From positions 1 to 9,619 of the forward strand of contig DNGI01000363.1 in NCBI GenBank assembly GCA_003486645.1: a stretch of DNA of 9,619 nucleotides, read 5' to 3'. This DNA comes from Cyanobacteria bacterium UBA11370 (GTDB lineage Bacteria > Cyanobacteriota > Cyanobacteriia > Cyanobacteriales > Coleofasciculaceae). Below, piece after piece: positions 4,710 through 9,619 of the stretch. A program made the position numbers and the translations under genes. The notes beneath the pieces are model-generated. The model was given only the letters and a program-made list of their open reading frames with translations. It had not been told where the DNA came from and did not search any database. Position 1 is the first letter of the stretch. Every line of letters begins with the position of its first letter.

Positions 4710-5996
4710 GTGACGACGACGACTTGGACAGATTGTGATATTCGACAAACGAGCTTGGAAGAGCAGCAGCTCTACGATCATCTACTGTATTGTGTACAAG
4801 TGGAGTCGCCGAGTCAAATGATTGAGCGCTTCCAAAAGCTTTTACTGGATGGCTCTAGATATGATGAACCGAAAATCTGGATGGCATTAGAAAAGCTGGT
4901 GGTGGACAAACAGGCTGAACAAGACTTCAAGTTTGTCCTCAACCGTTGCTGCCATATTTTAATCAATCGCTGGCAACTCCAACCTCAACTACAAGTAGCG
5001 ATCCCCGAATTGGTAGAAATGTTTGAAAATCTACCCTCGCCGGGAATAGTTCGCTCTCGCGGAGCAAAGCGGATGCGTCAGCTTGTAGAACTTTTCGTTG
5101 AGACGGAGCAATATGTGACGCTACAGCGTTTGGCGCGGGTGATGAGTGACACCCCAGAAACGAATTGTAGCGGGACTAAGCCAGTTGGAGCCTTAATTCA
5201 GCGTTATCCTTACCTATACGAACATTGTCTGTTGAGTGAAGACAGTAGTTACGAGCATCAGCAAACGGTTCGGCAAATTCAATCGCGGATTCAGCGGCGT
5301 TTTGAGCTGGATTTATCTCAGTATGTCACCTATCAGGTGCGATGTGCCCAAAGCAAGCGATCGCAACCCAAAGACGCACCACCAAAAATTATTCAACCTG
5401 TCAAAAATCCTACCCTACTGAGCGATAGAGAGTTGGGAGGTGCCCTCAAGCAGTTTGTTGGTAAAGTTCAAGGGTCTAACACTCATCGGGATATTGCTCA
5501 AAGCTTTATCACGCACACCAGTCAGATCTCTCGCTACAAGGATTTCAAGGACGATTTGTACGAGTACCTCACCGCGTCTATTGATCCCGCTTATGGGAAA
5601 CGGCAGTTTAATGAACGATTGCACGCTCATCTCAAAAGTACTTTACCTAACAGCGATGCCCAGAAGCCTAGCGAATTCATGATTTTACGAACCTGTAGCC
5701 ACTTATTAAACTTCTTAGTGGTTGAAAGTCCTCAGCGACCCAATCACTTTGTTTTTGTGGATCTGATCACGAATTTAGGGGCAACAATTACGACAGTGTT
5801 ATTGCTTAAGATTGTCCTACTTTGCCGTAAGGTTAAGCCCTATTTGGAAAAGCGGTTTTCTATATTATTTAACCATTACGAGTCGGCAACGAGAGATGGC
5901 GTACCCTGGTTAATCAAATCCCTGGAAAACTTAAATGTTGCCTTTAGCATTCATTTTGGGTCAGCAGATGTTTCTTGTTTGAGTCAGATTATGTAA
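4710..5996 (+). CDS. Unrecognised helical protein, about 428 residues
   Basis: I do not recognise a named domain. The preferred start is GTG 4710 (MTTTTWTDCDIRQ), 11 bases after AAGGAGG at 4692-4698; the frame is open from 4647 and a TTG at 4668 would add 14 residues that look non-coding. The N-terminal half (about 17-145) is helical: LEEQQLYDHLLYCVQVESPS, then a probable helix-rich repeat-like region. A proline- and lysine-rich linker (about 214-235) separates it from a second half with IAQSFITHTSQISRYKDFK (262-280). Near 348-373 is a hydrophobic run, VDLITNLGATITTVLLLKIV, that may be a single membrane segment or a buried helix. No signal peptide is seen. One HIP1 octamer lies near 5357. Base use is like its neighbours, so no sign of recent transfer. 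The stop TAA falls in a heptamer repeat. It converges on the chemoreceptor gene. Confidence 0.85.
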   Translation: MTTTTWTDCDIRQTSLEEQQLYDHLLYCVQVESPSQMIERFQKLLLDGSRYDEPKIWMALEKLVVDKQAEQDFKFVLNRCCHILINRWQLQPQLQVAIPELVEMFENLPSPGIVRSRGAKRMRQLVELFVETEQYVTLQRLARVMSDTPETNCSGTKPVGALIQRYPYLYEHCLLSEDSSYEHQQTVRQIQSRIQRRFELDLSQYVTYQVRCAQSKRSQPKDAPPKIIQPVKNPTLLSDRELGGALKQFVGKVQGSNTHRDIAQSFITHTSQISRYKDFKDDLYEYLTASIDPAYGKRQFNERLHAHLKSTLPNSDAQKPSEFMILRTCSHLLNFLVVESPQRPNHFVFVDLITNLGATITTVLLLKIVLLCRKVKPYLEKRFSILFNHYESATRDGVPWLIKSLENLNVAFSIHFGSADVSCLSQIM

Positions 5997-6020
5997 GTTG
6001 TTGGTTTTTAGTTGTAAGTT
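5993..6020. repeat. GTTRGTT-type heptamer array over a stop codon
   Basis: GTAAGTT (5993-5999), GTTGGTT (6000-6006), TTTAGTT (6007-6013) and GTAAGTT (6014-6020) form a degenerate heptamer array in phase. The TAA stop of the upstream gene (5994-5996) is part of the first unit. It is the left arm of an inverted pair with the array at 6048-6082. Confidence 0.65.
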
Positions 6021-6047
6021 TTAATACATATCTTGATGGAGTGTTGG

Positions 6048-6082
6048 ACAAACAACAAACAACAAATAACCAATAACTAATT
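6048..6082. repeat. ACAAACA-type heptamer array, inverted relative to the previous one
   Basis: ACAAACA (6048-6054), ACAAACA (6055-6061), ACAAATA (6062-6068), ACCAATA (6069-6075) and ACTAATT (6076-6082) make five in-phase heptamers. Read on the other strand they belong to the same TTRGTTG-like family as 5993-6020. Over 28 positions the two arrays are complementary at 21, so together they can form an interrupted hairpin between two convergent genes and might act as a two-way terminator. The array ends just before the chemoreceptor stop codon (6084-6086). Confidence 0.7.
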
Positions 6083-6083
6083 C

Positions 6084-7976
6084 CTACACCATCTGCTTGA
6101 GATCCAGAGCCGTTTCATTAAGCTGCTGAGTACCGACTTTGGTTTGATTGATACCAATAGCCGTTTCTTTGGCTCCTTGGTTGATGGTTTCCATCGCTTG
6201 GACTACCTGTTGGATGGCATCAACTTGCTGCTTAAGATTCAGTGAGATTTGTTGATTATTCAAAACCACTTTATTGACAGAATCTGCTACTCCAGCAAAG
6301 GCTTGATCCGTTTTTTTCGCGGTTTGTACACCTGCTGCTACTGTCTTAGTTCCTTCATCTGTCACCATCACCGTTGAATTAATAGAACCCTGAATATCAG
6401 AGACAAGTAAACTAATCTTTTCGGCCGATCGCTGACTCTGATCAGCTAATTTACGAATCTCATTTGCCACAACAGAAAAACCTTTGCCATGTTCACCAGC
6501 ACGAACCGCTTCAACAGATGAATTAAGCGCCAACATATTTGTTTTATTCGCTAAGTCAGAAACAAGTTGAGAAATACTACCAATTTGATTCGCTTGCTCA
6601 CTCAACCGTACAATTTGTTCGGCGATCGCTCCCACTTTCTTCTCTAAAATAAACATCCCCTCAATCGTTTCTCCCACCGCTTGAGTTCCCCCCTGTGTCA
6701 GTTGAAGTGCTTGTTGTGCAGCGGTTACAGCCGCTTTTGCTTGTTCGGCAGACTGTCGGGACGAGGCTTCCAATTCATCCATTGTCGTGGTTGTTTCATT
6801 TACCGAAGCCGCTTGCTGACTCGCCACACGTTCTTGTTCTTCCAAGGTAGAAAAAATCTGCTGGCTGGCAGTAGAAATTCCATTAACCAATTGTTTAATT
6901 AGATTGGTAAGTTGGCGTGTTCTGAAAGTTCCGATAGGTAAGACTATCACCAAAGAGCCTAAAATAATGATAGCGGCAACAATTTTAAACGAGTTAACCG
7001 AAGCAAAAATGCTACTCTTGGGAACTTGATTGATAGTGACTAAAAATTGCTTCTGCACCGGATCGATAACAACCCGCCGATAAGCAAGACTATAAGCTTT
7101 TCCCTGATCAAGAATTCCCTCTTCACTGCTTAGAATTTGCTGGGCAATATTTTGTGGGTAATCATTTTGCAATTTCTCATTCTTTTTGAGATCAAACCCC
7201 CACTCTTTGTCAGGATTAGGATGGGAGATATAGTAACCCTCTTGATTGATCAGGAATGCCTCTTGTCTCTTGCCTGCATTTGCTTTTTCAACAAATTGAA
7301 TAAATTTATTAGCAAATACATTGGCGATCACAATTCCTCTTTTTTCGCCAGATGAATCAACAACAGGTGTAGCGTAGCGAATGACAGGTTTAAAAGGTGT
7401 TTCAATTTTGCCCCGTTCCTGATTGAGGTTTACAGGTGATGTATAAAGGCTGCCAGCAGATAACTTCATCGTATCCGTAAAATATGGGCGATCTCCCTTA
7501 TTTTGCAGATCAGCTTTGGGGATAATTTTGATGTTCGTGCCATCGGAATCAACTCGCACGATTTCATTGCCCTTTTCATCTAAATAGCGGAGTTGCATAT
7601 AATAAGGCTTTGACTCCATCATGCTCGCAAAAGTAGTCTGTAGTTGTTCAGTCCAGGCTTCATAAGAGGTATTGTTTTGCTGGTCTACTCCGCCATCTGC
7701 TTCAGCTTGGATAAGACCTTGAATTTGGGGAGTTTTGCTCAGAAACAAAACATCTTCATTAATACCTTGTAAGAATTTGCTAATATTTTCTGCTTCGTTA
7801 GCAACATTCTCATTCAGCTTACTTTCCGCTAAACTAGATAGGGCATCTGTGGACGAAGAAATACTGTAAAGTCCCACAATGGAGACCGGAATAATACTAC
7901 TTAAAAATAGCAGTAGCAACAGTTGATGCTGAAGCTTGAGTCGCTCCTGAACATTTCCGAAAAATTTGGCTAGCAT
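6084..7976 (-). CDS. Methyl-accepting chemotaxis protein with periplasmic Cache-like sensor, no clear HAMP
   Basis: A 630-residue transmembrane chemoreceptor that would signal to a CheA/CheW array, in cyanobacteria often for phototaxis or pilus motility. Order: a short cytoplasmic N-terminus, membrane segment 1 (about 19-39, [20 protein letters not shown]), a periplasmic double-Cache-type sensor (about 45-325, with [20 protein letters not shown] and [12 protein letters not shown]), membrane segment 2 (about 331-350, [20 protein letters not shown]) and a cytoplasmic coiled coil (400-630). The signalling tip is [20 protein letters not shown] (477-496), followed by [18 protein letters not shown], a variant of the usual LALNAAIEAARAGE motif. 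After membrane segment 2 only about 40 residues precede the coiled coil, and I see no recognisable HAMP. No C-terminal CheR-binding pentapeptide. The ligand is unknown. The ribosome binding site is weak. No other che gene is in the window, so it is an orphan. Confidence 0.93.
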   Translation of the reverse strand: MLAKFFGNVQERLKLQHQLLLLLFLSSIIPVSIVGLYSISSSTDALSSLAESKLNENVANEAENISKFLQGINEDVLFLSKTPQIQGLIQAEADGGVDQQNNTSYEAWTEQLQTTFASMMESKPYYMQLRYLDEKGNEIVRVDSDGTNIKIIPKADLQNKGDRPYFTDTMKLSAGSLYTSPVNLNQERGKIETPFKPVIRYATPVVDSSGEKRGIVIANVFANKFIQFVEKANAGKRQEAFLINQEGYYISHPNPDKEWGFDLKKNEKLQNDYPQNIAQQILSSEEGILDQGKAYSLAYRRVVIDPVQKQFLVTINQVPKSSIFASVNSFKIVAAIIILGSLVIVLPIGTFRTRQLTNLIKQLVNGISTASQQIFSTLEEQERVASQQAASVNETTTTMDELEASSRQSAEQAKAAVTAAQQALQLTQGGTQAVGETIEGMFILEKKVGAIAEQIVRLSEQANQIGSISQLVSDLANKTNMLALNSSVEAVRAGEHGKGFSVVANEIRKLADQSQRSAEKISLLVSDIQGSINSTVMVTDEGTKTVAAGVQTAKKTDQAFAGVADSVNKVVLNNQQISLNLKQQVDAIQQVVQAMETINQGAKETAIGINQTKVGTQQLNETALDLKQMV

Positions 7977-8639
7977 GAGGGGTACCTACTACTCTAAAAT
8001 CTCGCCTAAAAATAGGCAGGGGGAACAGAAGAAGCACAAGAGCCAGATTTACATTAGTCACCCGAATTGAGTTTGGGAATTCTGTGTAACTATTGGATGA
8101 ATAAACAGCTTAAAGACCCCCACATAATCCATAATTGGGTCATCTTCAATCTGAGTGATTAGTCAGAAGCAATCACAAATTAAATTCTGACTTCTGAATT
8201 CTTCTTCAACAAAAATTAGAGAAGAACTCATCAAATTAGAACCTGATTAAATTCAACACAAAAAAATTAAATCGTCACTCAACGGCTTCATCGTGCGAAA
8301 TCTTTATACTTGCCATCCTACTAGTCTAGTAATCAGCAATGGGTTCTGAAGTTCCCTGATGAATAAAGGGTTTGATGCTATTTCCCTCATTTCCTTTGCT
8401 GAATAAACACCACAGCATGGCATATTTCCACCCTGTATAAATGTTATTTCACTTGGCTGACATCAGCAATAAATCCTAACTGACATTTATCAATTATTTA
8501 TAATTGTGCGTAAAAAATAAAGTTTAAAAATACGACATCGAGCCTAGACTATAGAGAATACAGTATGAGATATTTAGCTGACTAAAAGAAAAATGTTATT
8601 CTTTACAAAACAATTTTAAGAGCGTCATAAAACTCAAGA
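7977..8639. other. AT-rich 663-base gene-free region
   Basis: No gene is evident; the frames I checked are under 20 residues. It carries the promoters of the leftward chemoreceptor and the rightward LD-carboxypeptidase gene. Visible structures are a GCCTA/TAGGC hairpin with an AAAA loop (8004-8017), TCAGAAG/CTTCTGA arms (8163-8169 and 8191-8197), a 13-base palindrome TACTAGTCTAGTA (8319-8331) and three copies of TGAATAAA (8098, 8360, 8400). The stretch CCGAATTGAGTTTGGG at 8062-8077 matches 2501-2516 at 14 of 16 positions. I see no persuasive -35/-10 pair for the downstream gene. A small unannotated RNA cannot be excluded. Confidence 0.5.
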
Positions 8640-9590
8640 ATGACCCATGATTTCCATCCGCAGCTACCGCCACCCCTACAACCCGGAAATTTACTCCGGG
8701 TAATTGCTCCCAGTGGTGCGCTGCGAGAACTCGAAGCGTGCCAAAAGGGTATAGCAATTTGGCGATCGCATGGCTACCGCGTTGAACTTCCCACCAACTA
8801 CAACGCTAGAGAAGGCTACCTCGCAGGTACAGACACCGAACGTCGCCAACAATTAGCCTTAGCTTGGCACGACCCCCAATGCCACGGTATTCTCTGTACC
8901 AGAGGCGGCTATGGCAGTGCCAGACTCCTAGAAAATTGGACATGGACTCAAACTCAATATTCAACCGCAAAATTCCCCACTCCCCACTCCCCACTCCCCA
9001 CTCCCCATTCTTCAAAATGGCTAATAGGCTTTTCCGACATTACTAATTTATTATGGAGTCTGGCTCAATTTGGGATTTCCGGCGTTCATGGCCCCGTATT
9101 AACCACCCTAGCCAATGAACCCGAATGGTCGCTTAATCGATTATTCGACTGTGTAGAAGGACGACCTGTTGCACCTCTAACAGGTATCGGTTGGGGAGGT
9201 GGAAAAGTGAGTGGTCGGTTATTACCAGCCAATCTCACTGTAGCGACTCATTTACTCGGAACACCCCTACAACCCCCCTTTAAAGACCTAATTCTTGCTC
9301 TAGAAGACGTTACCGAAGCACCCTACCGCATTGACCGAATGCTCACTCAGTGGCGCATGAGTGGCGCTTTAAAATCAGTAAAAGGCATTGCACTAGGACG
9401 TTTTAGCCGTTGCGACCCACCCCCAGATGTGCCAAGCTGGACAGTAGAGGAAGTATTACGCGATCGCTTATCTGACCTCGGCATACCCATTGTTAGCAAC
9501 CTTCCCTTCGGTCATGATGGTACTAATGCTGTTCTCCCAGTCGGACAACTCGTTGAACTGGATGCGGACAAAGGTATTCTCTACTGCTAA
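8640..9590 (+). CDS. LD-carboxypeptidase, peptidase family S66
   Basis: An S66 serine peptidase of the LdcA type, which removes the terminal D-Ala from murein tetrapeptides by cutting an L,D bond, in peptidoglycan recycling; microcin-immunity MccF proteins share the fold. The 316-residue protein shows LLRVIAPSGALRE (18-30), CTRGGYGSARLL (86-97), the nucleophile motif IGFSDIT with Ser132, LALEDVTEAPYRIDRML with Glu222 (219-235) and LPFGHD with His292, so the Ser-Glu-His triad is complete. No signal peptide, so it is probably cytoplasmic. Unusual: residues 112-124 (FPTPHSPLPTPHS) are encoded by a CCCCACT array lying between RGGYG and the catalytic serine. The ATG at 8640 lacks a good ribosome binding site; the next ATG (8647) is out of frame. 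The stop TAA lies in a second heptamer array. Confidence 0.92.
   Translation: MTHDFHPQLPPPLQPGNLLRVIAPSGALRELEACQKGIAIWRSHGYRVELPTNYNAREGYLAGTDTERRQQLALAWHDPQCHGILCTRGGYGSARLLENWTWTQTQYSTAKFPTPHSPLPTPHSSKWLIGFSDITNLLWSLAQFGISGVHGPVLTTLANEPEWSLNRLFDCVEGRPVAPLTGIGWGGGKVSGRLLPANLTVATHLLGTPLQPPFKDLILALEDVTEAPYRIDRMLTQWRMSGALKSVKGIALGRFSRCDPPPDVPSWTVEEVLRDRLSDLGIPIVSNLPFGHDGTNAVLPVGQLVELDADKGILYC
8975..9009. repeat. CCCCACT array inside the LD-carboxypeptidase gene
   Basis: Four perfect CCCCACT units (8975-9002) and a variant CCCCATT (9003-9009). It is the same unit as at 2873-2900. Because three heptamers equal seven codons, it stays open and is translated as FPTPHSPLPTPHS. The reverse strand is also open through it, which creates a spurious antisense frame. 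Confidence 0.9.
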
Positions 9591-9619
9591 TTGCTAATTG
9601 CTAATGGTTAATTGCTAAT
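9587..9619. repeat. CTAATTG heptamer array at the LD-carboxypeptidase stop
   Basis: CTAATTG (9587-9593), CTAATTG (9594-9600), CTAATGG (9601-9607), TTAATTG (9608-9614) and CTAAT (9615-9619), running to the window edge. The TAA in the first unit (9588-9590) is the stop codon of the LD-carboxypeptidase gene. The array may continue beyond the window. Confidence 0.85.

Noticed and set aside
6681..7355. Plus-strand frames inside the chemoreceptor gene
   Set aside because: They are antisense shadows rich in Leu, Phe and Cys with no start signals; the minus-strand gene is clearly real.
8602..8633. TTTACA...TAAAAC as promoter of the LD-carboxypeptidase gene
   Set aside because: The spacer is 20 bases and the -10 would sit seven bases from the start codon, leaving no leader.
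8806..9015. Antisense open frame through the LD-carboxypeptidase gene
   Set aside because: Its openness comes from the heptamer array (GEWGVGSGEWG) and the sense gene has a full catalytic triad.
2994..9590. A peptidoglycan gene cluster linking murF and the LD-carboxypeptidase
   Set aside because: They are over 4 kb apart, on opposite strands, with unrelated genes between; co-location in one window is not evidence of a cluster.

Overview
The window looks like chromosomal DNA of a filamentous or otherwise repeat-rich cyanobacterium. About a dozen copies of the octamer GCGATCGC (the HIP1 site typical of cyanobacteria) lie inside genes, six of them in murF. Heptanucleotide tandem arrays of the STRR kind, including CCCCACT, sit around gene ends. 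A 29-base palindrome of a type I recall as dispersed in filamentous cyanobacteria is also present. There is no rRNA, tRNA, transposase, phage gene or CRISPR array.

Layout, left to right. Bases 1-111 hold octamer repeats and possibly the start of a leftward gene cut by the window edge. A leftward Zur/FurB-type metalloregulator (112-543) is divergent from the rightward purS-purQ pair (about 639-1639), two subunits of the FGAM synthase of purine synthesis. Then comes about 1.3 kb of sparse DNA holding an unrecognised small protein (2053-2313), a palindromic dispersed repeat (2431-2459) and a previously uncalled 52-residue ribbon-helix-helix protein (2646-2804). Next is leftward murF (2994-4364), then a rightward, unrecognised, mostly helical protein of about 428 residues (4710-5996). 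This converges on a leftward, HAMP-less chemoreceptor (6084-7976). After 663 bases of AT-rich DNA without a gene comes a rightward LD-carboxypeptidase of the S66 family (8640-9590).

Functionally this is a mosaic of housekeeping genes rather than one system: metal regulation, purine synthesis, peptidoglycan assembly (MurF), peptidoglycan trimming or recycling (LD-carboxypeptidase) and signalling. Only purS-purQ is clearly an operon (ATGA overlap).

I found no convincing new multi-gene system. The strongest unexplained pattern is the way short tandem heptamers engage coding sequence. Three stop codons (zur, the 428-residue gene, the LD-carboxypeptidase gene) lie inside heptamer arrays. One CCCCACT array is translated in frame inside the LD-carboxypeptidase, next to its catalytic serine. 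Two heptamer arrays in inverted orientation fill the convergent gap at 5993-6082.
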